Of a stretch of 13,950 nt of DNA, positions 1 through 6,625 are shown in pieces; within the stretch, counting starts at the first letter, position 1; every line of letters begins with the position of its first letter. Made by a program: the position numbers and the translations under genes. The notes under the pieces are model-generated. The model was given only the letters and a program-made list of their open reading frames with translations, had not been told where the DNA came from and did no database searches. This stretch comes from JACMQW01 sp964536965 (GTDB lineage: Bacteria; Bdellovibrionota; UBA1018). The DNA lies in contig CAZIAL010000066.1 of NCBI GenBank assembly GCA_964536965.1, forward strand, positions 1-13,950, read 5' to 3'.

Positions 1-30
1 AAAAGGGAGAGCGAGGTCGCTCTCCCTTGA
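1..30 (-). terminator. Intrinsic terminator of the tRNA-Arg gene
   Basis: Positions 3-13 and 18-28 form a perfect 11-bp inverted repeat around the 4-base loop at 14-17. Read on the minus strand, the GC-rich hairpin runs into a T tract (complement of the A run at 1-4), which may continue past the window edge. It lies about 50 bases beyond the tRNA 3' end in the right orientation to stop its transcript. Confidence 0.8.
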
Positions 31-79
31 AATCCTTAGACAAAAATTTTTCTGTTCGCAGTTCGCTTAAAGACTTGAA

Positions 80-154
80 TGGTGGCCCCACCAGGAATCG
101 AACCTGGAACAAACCCTTAGGAAGGGTCCGTTATATCCATTTAACTATGGGGCC
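80..154 (-). tRNA. tRNA-Arg (anticodon CCU)
   Basis: On the minus strand this folds as a standard 75-base tRNA that includes an encoded 3' CCA (positions 82-80). The 7-bp acceptor stem pairs GGCCCCA with TGGGGCC, and the discriminator base is A. The anticodon arm is a 5-bp stem enclosing the 7-base loop TTCCTAA, giving anticodon CCT, which reads the arginine codon AGG. The T arm has the perfect stem CCAGG/CCTGG around the canonical loop TTCGATT. All arms are intact, so this looks like a functional gene rather than a remnant. No integrase or att repeat is seen beside it. Confidence 0.95.
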
Positions 155-171
155 TTCGGACAATTGTTTTT

Positions 172-200
172 ACCGTAGGAAGAACCGGAGGACGAGTCAA
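172..200 (-). promoter_or_regulatory. Candidate sigma70-type promoter for tRNA-Arg
   Basis: On the minus strand TTGACT (200-195, five of six matches to TTGACA) is separated by 17 bases from TACGGT (177-172, a weak -10). Transcription would begin about 10 bases before the tRNA 5' end, a normal leader length. The -35 and spacing are good, but the -10 is poor, so this is a candidate only. Confidence 0.4.
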
Positions 201-265
201 GCCGCCAAAATTAAAGGTGAAATGGCTTCTAGACTTATATTGCGCACCTCGCTATAAGCGTCGCC

Positions 266-580
266 ATGGCGTGTAAGAAAGTCTTCCTTCCGGTGTTGGG
301 TTTATTCTGGGCCTTTTCGTCCTTGGCCTCCGATAGTTTAGTCCAGGACGCTCTCTATCTGGTCGAGGATCGCATGGGCGCGAAGTGCGAAAAGATCCGC
401 TCGGCGGGTGAAATGAAGTCGCCGAAAATCTGTTTTTACGGCGGCGATCCGTGCCGCGGCACCGATACTTATCGATGTGTCGATCGGGATGGGAAATCCG
501 TGGCGATCGTGAAGGCTCGCTTCATCTTCCGCAACGACCAGGCCTTAAAGATCCACAAGCTGAGCATCCAGCTTGATTAG
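266..580 (+). CDS. Small exported cysteine-containing protein, unknown function
   Basis: A 104-residue protein that I do not recognise. Residues 1-22 look like a Sec signal peptide: lysines at 4-5, a hydrophobic stretch around 6-20 and a likely signal peptidase I site near SLA-SD. There is no lipobox. The mature part is about 82 residues with four cysteines (41, 56, 63, 71), enough for two disulfide bonds in the periplasm, and a basic, hydrophobic C-terminal half (about 76-104). The ATG at 266 has no clear Shine-Dalgarno sequence, but it is the start that yields a complete signal peptide. The gene overlaps the next one by 8 bases, so the two are probably cotranscribed and may act together. 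It could be secreted beyond the periplasm. Confidence 0.65.
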   Translation: MACKKVFLPVLGLFWAFSSLASDSLVQDALYLVEDRMGAKCEKIRSAGEMKSPKICFYGGDPCRGTDTYRCVDRDGKSVAIVKARFIFRNDQALKIHKLSIQLD

Positions 581-1055
581 CCGCGCCGCTGATCGCTTAC
601 CGATTCTCCTCCTGGGGTTGCTCTCGATGGGGGCGACCGGTCCGATTTCGGCGTCGGAATCCGGGAATTACCGGATTATCGATCGTCCCGAGTTTCTGGT
701 TTACGAGAATTCGGCGCGGGACTTGGTCGCGACGATCGATCCGGAAATCTCCGATTTCGTCATGGAGTCGTTCGGAGACGAAACTCGAATTTCGTTATCG
801 CCTCCCGAACGCTCGGAACTGCCAGAATACATCGTCGGCTACCTCGTGGCGCCGCTGCGATTCGATATCGAAACTCGCATTCGCGGAGAGCGGGCGCTTC
901 GCCAGCGGGTGACCATTCCCGTGCCCTCCGCGTCCGATTCGGCCTCCGGCGCGAGAGTAGAGGTCTATTTCGAAGACCGTTCGCCCTACGATTTTATGCG
1001 CCAGGGGAAGCTGCGTCTCATCGGCGTAGAGCCCATCATCGTCGATCTCGAGTAA
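573..1055 (+). CDS. Exported protein of unknown function, TTG start
   Basis: A 160-residue protein whose family I cannot name. The proposed TTG start at 573 lies inside the last codons of the preceding gene (8-base overlap), suggesting translational coupling, since no good ribosome binding site is visible. This start gives a convincing signal peptide: arginines at 4 and 8, a hydrophobic core about 9-19, and a cleavage site near ISA-SE (residue 28). The in-frame ATG at 627 would destroy the signal peptide, so I prefer the TTG. The mature protein has no cysteines, is acidic, and has alternating hydrophobic stretches that suggest a beta-rich periplasmic fold. It and its partner lie directly upstream of pilT, but the 87-base gap before pilT makes a functional link uncertain. 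Confidence 0.6.
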   Translation: MISRAADRLPILLLGLLSMGATGPISASESGNYRIIDRPEFLVYENSARDLVATIDPEISDFVMESFGDETRISLSPPERSELPEYIVGYLVAPLRFDIETRIRGERALRQRVTIPVPSASDSASGARVEVYFEDRSPYDFMRQGKLRLIGVEPIIVDLE

Positions 1056-1098
1056 CGCCCCCGGGCGGCGCCAAACGAATGACGAATAACGCGACTAA

Positions 1099-1132
1099 TC
1101 CCCTGGGCATTTTTGCCGATAGGTAAAGGGGA
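1099..1132 (+). promoter_or_regulatory. Possible SD-sequestering hairpin in the pilT leader
   Basis: TCCCCT at 1099-1104 is the exact complement of AGGGGA at 1127-1132, which is the pilT Shine-Dalgarno sequence (10 bases before the ATG). Between them GGCA (1106-1109) and TGCC (1114-1117) can form a small inner hairpin with a T-rich loop. If folded, the ribosome binding site would be occluded. The asymmetric internal loop makes the fold modest. The pairing is seen in the sequence; a regulatory role is inference. Confidence 0.3.
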
Positions 1133-1142
1133 GACTGAATTC

Positions 1143-2381
1143 ATGTCAGTAACGCTCGGCCAACTACTGCAGACCATGGTCCAAAACGGCGGCTCCGACC
1201 TGCACGTCGCATCCATGTCGCCTCCGATGATTCGGGTTCGCGGTGACATCGTGAAGCTGAACGTCGCGCCGCTTATTCCGGCGCAGGTCGAGCAGATGAT
1301 TTTCGCGACGCTCACCGAAGCCCAGAAGGCCGAGATCATCAAGGAAAAGAACCTCGATTACTCCTTTAAGGCCCCGGGGATCGGGATCTTTCGCGTGAAT
1401 CTTTTTTATCAGCGCCATGGAATGTCGTTCGTGATGCGCGTCTTGACCGAGGCGCCGCCCGAGCTTGAAAAACTGAATTTGCCGGCGATCTGTAAAACGG
1501 CCTGTTCCTACTCGAACGGACTGGTCCTCGTCACCGGTCCGACCGGTTCGGGTAAATCGACCACGCTCGCGGCAATGCTGAACTATATCAACCAGACGAC
1601 CAAGGGCCATATCCTCACCCTCGAAGATCCCATCGAATTCCAGCACGAGAGCAAAATGGGAATGGTGAACCAGCGGGCCCTCGGCGCGCATTTCCCGACC
1701 TTCGCCTCCGCCATGAAAGCGGCTCTCCGGGAGGACCCGGACGTCATCCTGATCGGCGAGATGCGGGACGCGGAAACCGTCGCGCTCGCGCTGAAGGCGG
1801 CCGAGACGGGGCACCTGGTTTTCTCCACGCTCCACACGAACTCGGCGTCGAAGACCGTCGACCGGATCATCAACACTTTCCCGGCCGAAGAGCAGCCGCA
1901 GATCCGCACCGTACTTTCGGAAACCCTTAAAGTCGTGATCGCCCAGCGGCTGATTCCGACGGCGGACGGCAAGCGACGGGTCGGCATGCACGACATTCTG
2001 GTGAACACCTCGGCCGTCGCGAATCTGATTCGCGAGGGTAAGACGTTCCAGCTGACGAGCGTGATGCAGACCGGGAAAAAAGAAGGAATGCAGGTTTTCG
2101 AGCAGGTGCTGATGGAAGCCGTGAAGCGCGGCGAAGTCGCGGGCGAAACGGCCTGGGAACATGCCGGAGACAAAGCTCCGTTCGCACAGTGGGCTCCGAA
2201 AGCGGAAATTCCGGGCCAGCCGAGCGCACCTCCGGCGTCCGCCGCCGCGACCGCCACCGTGGTCGTGAATTCGGGCGGGAACCCCGGCGCTCCGGTGAAA
2301 CACAACGCCGCGGATCCGTTCGGTCATACGGGCGTGCAGCCCACGATGATCACGCGCGATCCGACGAAAAAAGTCGCTTAA
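1143..2381 (+). CDS. pilT: Type IV pilus retraction ATPase PilT
   Basis: A 412-residue hexameric ATPase of the secretion superfamily that powers pilus retraction (twitching motility, surface attachment) at the inner-membrane base of the pilus. Visible motifs are Walker A GPTGSGKST (132-140), the Asp box LTLEDPIEF (158-166), Walker B with REDPDVILIGEMRD (196-209), the His box GHLVFSTLHTNSA (223-235) and the PilT-type AVANLIREGK (291-300). The N-terminal PAS-like domain covers about 1-100. The ATG at 1143 is preceded by AGGGGA at 1127-1132; an in-frame TTG 30 bases upstream has no such site and is rejected. Oddity: the catalytic body ends near residue 345, as in typical PilT, but about 65 Ala/Pro/Gly/Thr-rich residues follow. 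No pilB or other pilus gene adjoins it in this window. Confidence 0.95.
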   Translation: MSVTLGQLLQTMVQNGGSDLHVASMSPPMIRVRGDIVKLNVAPLIPAQVEQMIFATLTEAQKAEIIKEKNLDYSFKAPGIGIFRVNLFYQRHGMSFVMRVLTEAPPELEKLNLPAICKTACSYSNGLVLVTGPTGSGKSTTLAAMLNYINQTTKGHILTLEDPIEFQHESKMGMVNQRALGAHFPTFASAMKAALREDPDVILIGEMRDAETVALALKAAETGHLVFSTLHTNSASKTVDRIINTFPAEEQPQIRTVLSETLKVVIAQRLIPTADGKRRVGMHDILVNTSAVANLIREGKTFQLTSVMQTGKKEGMQVFEQVLMEAVKRGEVAGETAWEHAGDKAPFAQWAPKAEIPGQPSAPPASAAATATVVVNSGGNPGAPVKHNAADPFGHTGVQPTMITRDPTKKVA

Positions 2382-2382
2382 G

Positions 2383-4245
2383 CTACGAAGCCGAGGGCTT
2401 CGGCGGGTAATGCGTTTCGATCCACGCCTCGAAGTCCCGCGCCATCTGCGCGAACGACGTTTTCGTTTCCGCGATGATCTCTGCTCCATGCACGATGCGG
2501 ATCTTCGCGCCAAGATCGACGTCGTCGATCGATCCGACGGGAGCTCGCTTCGCGGTTTCGGCCATCATCCGCTTCGCCTCCATCCACGTTTCCTCGTTCG
2601 AAGCGTTGCACACTTTCGCGAGCGCGTCGCCGGAGAGAGGCTGGCCCGTCAGGCGCCGCACGCTCTCGGTATGCGTGATGCGGTTGCCGATCGACCAGTA
2701 GCTTTCCGCGATTTCGCGCCCGATCGACGGCTGGTCCGTGAGCGTGCCGTATTTCTTCAGGAAGTGCGCGCGCGTCTGGTACACGGCCATGTGCGCGAGC
2801 AGGTAGCCTTGGTAAGAACCGGCACCCGAGTCCGAAAGCAGGTGCGGAATCGCGAGAATCGGGCGAGCCACTCCGTCGAGGTTGAAAATATCCTTCTCAC
2901 AGCGTCGCGCGAGTCGAGTCACGTTTTCCGGCGTAAGTTCCGCATCCGACATCGCATAAAGCTGGCGTTCGAAATGCGGCACGACCAGAATCGAGCGTTC
3001 GCGATACGCGCGAAGCGGTTGCCCGAGCGTCAGCTGCTTTCGGATGAGGTCGTCTGGAATCGGATTTCCCGCGCGATCGGCGGCGTACCGCTTCTGCCAG
3101 TCGGCGTCTCCGATCAGCGAATCGCAGAACATGGACTGCGTTTCGGCATAGGCCATCGAAGTCGGCGGGAATTCCTGGGAGAAGCAGGGCGCCGGCTGCA
3201 GGATATTCGAGAAGTGCGCGGCATGGCCGCCTTCGTGGAAGAGCGTATCGAGGCCGCGCTTTCCGTTGCCGATCTGGTTCGGGGTAGCGTTACTCGTGAA
3301 ATTAATTCGCGCCGGGATCCAGCGGTCGCCCTCGAAGTATGCGGGCATCGGTCCGTGCATGAAGCCGTTCTCGTATTTCCCCGTCCGGTCGAGGAGATCG
3401 AGCGTCAGCTCGGCATTTCGGAACCGGATGCCAAGCCGCCAGAAGCTGAGGCCCCAGCGCGCCACGGATTTCGAGAACGGAAAGTACGGATCGATTTCCG
3501 CCGTGACGTCGCCCATGACGGAGAAAAGGAGGTTATGCGGAGCGAGAACGGCGTCGCCTTTTTCCTGGGCGAGCCGCGCGAACTCCGCGAAACATTTTTC
3601 CCGCGTCGCTTTTTCGAAGGGGCCGAAAATTCCGTCGAGATCGGCGACCGCGAGCCCTTCGTTCTTCATCAGTTTATAGGTGAAAAAGTCGGGATAGCCC
3701 AAAGTCCGCGCGAATCGGTTCCGAAGGCGGACCAGGTCGAGGAACCCATGGTTCAGGACCCACTGTTCGAGGCCGAGCAGGGCCTCGTAAGACGTCTTCC
3801 GCACGGTCTCGTCGGGCGACGTCGAAACGTTCACGGAAAGGACGTTCGTCGAAGCGGTCATCGTCTTGCCGGCCCCGTCTCGGCAGGTGAACTCGAGCTT
3901 CGCCCGCTTCTGATAGAGGGCGCCTTCGGCCTCGACGAGTTTCGACTGCAGTTCGCGCGCTTCTTCGTTTTCGATCGAGTTCGCCGCGAAAAAATCGACC
4001 CAGCCTTGGAGCGCGACCCGTTCGGATGCGGACTCTGACCGGCAGTCGGCGAGAGCGGCGCGTGCCTTCTTTAAATTTTCGGGAGCGCTGATGAATGTTT
4101 TCAGCGCGATCTCCGCGGCTTCGAACGCCTCGGCGCGTTTATCCGTGCCCATATAGGTCGTCCAGAAAAGGTCTTCCTTCGGGACGTGGAGGGCGAGGTA
4201 GGCTTCGTTAAATTCGGCGGCGGTACGAGGTTGGGTTCCGAGCAT
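2383..4245 (-). CDS. M3-like zinc oligopeptidase
   Basis: A 620-residue predicted cytoplasmic metallopeptidase with no signal peptide. The zinc site is HEGGH (337-341, within DTLFHEGGHAAHF), and Glu368 in SMAYAETQSMF is the likely third ligand, a spacing matching the gluzincin thimet-oligopeptidase group (M3). The long helical N-terminal region (about 1-330) and the C-terminal helical part after about 390 fit the enclosed-channel fold that limits these enzymes to short peptides. The probable role is degrading oligopeptides left by proteases or imported from outside. Related M2/M32-type enzymes share the HExxH layout, so the exact subfamily is not certain. The ATG at 4245 has only a weak ribosome binding site. 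The gene converges on pilT with a single base between the stop codons. The opposite strand carries a 542-codon open frame, which I treat as a shadow. Confidence 0.85.
   Translation of the reverse strand: MLGTQPRTAAEFNEAYLALHVPKEDLFWTTYMGTDKRAEAFEAAEIALKTFISAPENLKKARAALADCRSESASERVALQGWVDFFAANSIENEEARELQSKLVEAEGALYQKRAKLEFTCRDGAGKTMTASTNVLSVNVSTSPDETVRKTSYEALLGLEQWVLNHGFLDLVRLRNRFARTLGYPDFFTYKLMKNEGLAVADLDGIFGPFEKATREKCFAEFARLAQEKGDAVLAPHNLLFSVMGDVTAEIDPYFPFSKSVARWGLSFWRLGIRFRNAELTLDLLDRTGKYENGFMHGPMPAYFEGDRWIPARINFTSNATPNQIGNGKRGLDTLFHEGGHAAHFSNILQPAPCFSQEFPPTSMAYAETQSMFCDSLIGDADWQKRYAADRAGNPIPDDLIRKQLTLGQPLRAYRERSILVVPHFERQLYAMSDAELTPENVTRLARRCEKDIFNLDGVARPILAIPHLLSDSGAGSYQGYLLAHMAVYQTRAHFLKKYGTLTDQPSIGREIAESYWSIGNRITHTESVRRLTGQPLSGDALAKVCNASNEETWMEAKRMMAETAKRAPVGSIDDVDLGAKIRIVHGAEIIAETKTSFAQMARDFEAWIETHYPPKPSAS
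2386..2402. terminator. Hairpin between convergent pilT and peptidase genes
   Basis: A perfect 7-bp stem (2386-2392 with 2396-2402) and a 3-base loop sit just after the pilT stop and within the last codons of the convergent peptidase gene. Neither side has a T run directly after the stem; the nearest on the minus strand is at 2369-2374. It may be a bidirectional transcription stop or simply an RNA 3'-end hairpin. Confidence 0.35.
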
Positions 4246-4346
4246 GGAACCAGTGTACGCCGAGCGCTCACGGCGAGGCTACCTGCGCGGCCTAAAAAAG
4301 GTCGTTCAAGCGGAGTTCGTGGGCGCTTTCTGAAAGGGGCCGTGCG

Positions 4347-4508
4347 CTATTGGGCGGTGGCGGGGACCGGAACCTGGCTCTCGGGGAGCATCTGGGACTT
4401 CTTTTCCTGGTGGTTCTGGTAAGCCGTAAAGACGGCCCCGCCGAAGCTGATGACGACGCCGACGGTGCAAGCGATGATGATGGCCTGGAGACGTTTCAGT
4501 TCCTGCAT
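4347..4508 (-). CDS. Small single-pass membrane protein (53 aa)
   Basis: This short frame starts at ATG 4508 (minus strand) and ends with TAG at 4347-4349. A basic N-terminus (MQELKRLQ) is followed by one strongly hydrophobic segment of about residues 9-28, then a hydrophilic tail with KK and a Gln/Pro/Val-rich end. This is a typical small membrane protein layout, with the tail probably outside if the segment acts as an uncleaved signal anchor. A purine-rich GGGGAA/GAAAGA stretch precedes the ATG. It lies between the peptidase (102 bases downstream on the same strand) and the divergent pstS. I know no family for it. Its codon use and clean start support a real gene, but length limits certainty. 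Similar proteins act as subunits or modulators of larger membrane complexes; no partner is shown here. Confidence 0.55.
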   Translation of the reverse strand: MQELKRLQAIIIACTVGVVISFGGAVFTAYQNHQEKKSQMLPESQVPVPATAQ

Positions 4509-4630
4509 GTCTTTCTATTTCCCCGAGGGGCCGCACGAACACAAGGCCGATTTTCCCTAAAAAATCTGAGGAGTTAAGCCGGATGGCCTCTAAATCCTAA
4601 TGGATTCCTGACGTACGATGCGGCGCAGCG

Positions 4631-4640
4631 TGGTATTAAT
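4631..4640 (+). promoter_or_regulatory. pstS: Candidate extended -10 promoter element of pstS
   Basis: TGGTATTAAT resembles an extended -10 element (TG plus a TATTAA hexamer at 4634-4639). A -35-like CTGACG lies at 4608-4613 but is 20 bases away, too far for a standard pair. Transcription from here would start about 6-7 bases before the pstS ATG, giving a near-leaderless mRNA, which would fit the missing Shine-Dalgarno. I find no convincing Pho box in the 144-base gap. Confidence 0.3.
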
Positions 4641-4652
4641 CTGCCCAATTAT

Positions 4653-5702
4653 ATGGAGTTCCGTCCGTTGTCCCGCACCCGCGCCGATTTTCTCCTCGTG
4701 GCGATCGCCCTTCTGCTGATGGCGATCGCGCCGTTTTTCTCGGCGAACGCGGCCGTCGTTTCGGTGAATGGGGCGGGCGCGACTTTCCCTTATCCGCTCT
4801 ACTCGAAATGGTTCTCCGAGTACCGAAAGGTCGATCCGGGGGTCGAGATTAACTACCAGTCGATCGGCTCCGGCGGCGGCATTCGCCAGCTTCTCGAAAA
4901 CACCATCGACTTCGGCGCCAGCGACTCGCCGATGAAAGACGATCAGCTCGCGAAAGCGAAGACGCGCATCTACCATTTTCCGACCGTGATGGGTGCCGTC
5001 GTGCTGACTTACAACCTTCCAAACTTCACCGCGGAGGTTCGGCTTACGCCAGAGCTGGTCGCCGATCTTTTTTTGGGAAAGATTTTCTACTGGAATGATC
5101 CGAAGATCGCGGCCGTGAATCCAGGCGTCGCGCTTCCCGATGTGCCCGTCATGATCGTGCATCGATCCGATGGTAGCGGTACGACGGCTGTTTTCACCGA
5201 TTATCTTTCGAAAGTTTCGCCGGCGTGGAAGGAAAAGGTCGGGACCGGTACGGCGGTGAAATGGCCGATCGGACTGGGCGGCAAGGGGAATGAAGGCGTG
5301 ACGGGATTCGTGAAGAATTCTCCGGGCGCTCTCGGTTATGTGGAACTGCTCTATGCCGAGACGAATCACCTCCAGGTCGCGCTCCTGCAGAATGCGGACG
5401 GGAACTTCGTCAAGCCGAGCGCCGCGTCCATCACCGAAGCAGCGGACGGCGCGCTCGCCACGATGCCCAAGGACTTCCGAACTTCGATCACGAACGCGAA
5501 AGGGAAGGGCGCCTATCCCATCGCTGCGTTCACCTATCTCCTGGTCTACGAGAAGATGCCGGCCGCGAAGGGCGCTAAAGTGAAGGGTTTTCTCGACTGG
5601 GCGCTCGGCGATGGGCAGAAGCTCGCGTCCGGAATGTTCTACGCGCCTTTGCCCGAGTCTCTGGTCGTCAAGGTCCGCACCCAGCTCAAGGAACTTCGAT
5701 GA
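4653..5702 (+). CDS. pstS: Phosphate ABC transporter substrate-binding protein PstS
   Basis: A 349-residue periplasmic phosphate-binding protein that delivers phosphate to PstCA. Residues 1-33 form a signal peptide (basic start, hydrophobic 12-29, cleavage near ANA-AV); there is no lipobox, so it is soluble. Ligand-binding motifs are GAGATFPYPLY (40-50, Thr44/Phe45), IGSGGG (71-76), FGASDSPM (87-94, Asp91) and RSDGSGTT (171-178), which match the Thr/Phe, Ser, Asp and Arg-x-x-x-Ser-Gly-Thr residues known to hold phosphate in this family. KWPIGLGGKGNEGV (203-216) is also typical. The length is as expected. No Shine-Dalgarno precedes the ATG at 4653. The stop codon overlaps the pstC start (ATGA), so the two are translationally coupled. 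Induction by phosphate starvation is expected from family knowledge, not shown by a Pho box here. Confidence 0.96.
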   Translation: MEFRPLSRTRADFLLVAIALLLMAIAPFFSANAAVVSVNGAGATFPYPLYSKWFSEYRKVDPGVEINYQSIGSGGGIRQLLENTIDFGASDSPMKDDQLAKAKTRIYHFPTVMGAVVLTYNLPNFTAEVRLTPELVADLFLGKIFYWNDPKIAAVNPGVALPDVPVMIVHRSDGSGTTAVFTDYLSKVSPAWKEKVGTGTAVKWPIGLGGKGNEGVTGFVKNSPGALGYVELLYAETNHLQVALLQNADGNFVKPSAASITEAADGALATMPKDFRTSITNAKGKGAYPIAAFTYLLVYEKMPAAKGAKVKGFLDWALGDGQKLASGMFYAPLPESLVVKVRTQLKELR

Positions 5703-6625
5703 ACCATCGCCGTCCGATCAACGCCGGCGATCGCCGGTTTAAGCGGTTGCTCGTCGCGCTTTCGGGCAGCGTCGTCGTCGTGCTCGCCATGATCGCGATC
5801 TATCTCGTGAAGCTTTCGTGGCCCGCGATCCATGAATACGGAATCCCCTTCTTTTGGTCCACGGACTGGGATCCCGTGAAAGAAAAATTCGGTTCCGGGG
5901 CTTTCATCTTCGGCACCCTCGTTTCGTCCTTTCTCGCGCTGATGATGGCCGTACCGCTCAGCGTTTCCGTCGCTCTCTTCCTGACCGAGCTCGCCCCGCG
6001 AAAGGTCGCGACCGTCGTCGGCTTCATGGTCGAGATGCTGGCCGCAATTCCTTCCGTCGTTTATGGGCTCTGGGGCATTTTCTTCCTCGCGCCCCTCCTG
6101 CGCCTGTACGTGCAGCCGTTCCTGGGCCGCAACTTCGGCTGGATCTTTCTCTTCCAGGGCCCGCCGTACGGAATCGGGATGCTCGCCGCGAGCCTGATCC
6201 TGGCGATCATGGTGACGCCGACGATTACGGCGATCTGTCGCGAAGTATTCCGGGCCGTGCCCGAAAATCAGCGCGAGGCCGCGCTCGGTTTAGGGGCGAC
6301 GAAATGGGAGATGATCCGTCTCGCGGTCGTCCGGAGTTCCTGGTCCGGCGTCTTCGGCGCCGCGATCCTCGGGCTAGGCCGCGCGCTCGGCGAAACGATG
6401 GCCGTCACGATGCTCATCGGAAACCGAAATGAAATCTCCACCTCGCTCTTCGCGCCCGGCCAGACCATGGCCTCGGTCATCGCGAACGAATATGCCGAAG
6501 CCGGCTCGAACATCCACATCGCCGCGCTGGCCTACGTCGGGCTCGCGCTCTTCGTCGTTTCCTTCGCCGTGAACTGGGTCGCCCGCCGGATCGTTCTGCG
6601 TCTCCAGATGGGGGGCACCCGATGA
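5699..6625 (+). CDS. pstC: Phosphate ABC transporter permease PstC
   Basis: A 308-residue inner-membrane permease that pairs with PstA to form the phosphate channel. Hydrophobic segments occur at about 18-38, 70-95, 105-130, 158-180, 215-240 and 270-295, six in all as usual for PstC. The cytoplasmic EAA loop that docks PstB is REAALGLGATKWEMIRLAV (192-210), followed by LGRALGETMAV (226-236), a PstC hallmark. The periplasmic region after the first helix is short. Its ATG overlaps the pstS stop in ATGA, and its own stop overlaps the pstA start in the same way, indicating a tightly coupled operon with matched subunit amounts. Confidence 0.95.
   Translation: MNHRRPINAGDRRFKRLLVALSGSVVVVLAMIAIYLVKLSWPAIHEYGIPFFWSTDWDPVKEKFGSGAFIFGTLVSSFLALMMAVPLSVSVALFLTELAPRKVATVVGFMVEMLAAIPSVVYGLWGIFFLAPLLRLYVQPFLGRNFGWIFLFQGPPYGIGMLAASLILAIMVTPTITAICREVFRAVPENQREAALGLGATKWEMIRLAVVRSSWSGVFGAAILGLGRALGETMAVTMLIGNRNEISTSLFAPGQTMASVIANEYAEAGSNIHIAALAYVGLALFVVSFAVNWVARRIVLRLQMGGTR

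Noticed and set aside
1113..1142. Upstream TTG as the pilT start, adding 10 residues
   Set aside because: The TTG has no ribosome binding site, while ATG 1143 follows AGGGGA and gives the usual PilT N-terminus.
1164..2513. A 449-codon minus-strand open frame opposite pilT
   Set aside because: Arg-rich antisense shadow. The plus strand encodes a full PilT with all ATPase motifs.
2410..4038. A 542-codon plus-strand open frame opposite the M3-like peptidase
   Set aside because: Its translation is dominated by Arg/Glu/Val with no family motif, as expected for an antisense shadow of a GC-rich gene. The minus-strand frame has the HExxH zinc site and normal composition.
4186..4422. A 78-codon plus-strand frame between the peptidase and pstS
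   Set aside because: It overlaps the peptidase start region and the small membrane-protein gene antisense, has no good ribosome binding site, and its composition is not protein-like.
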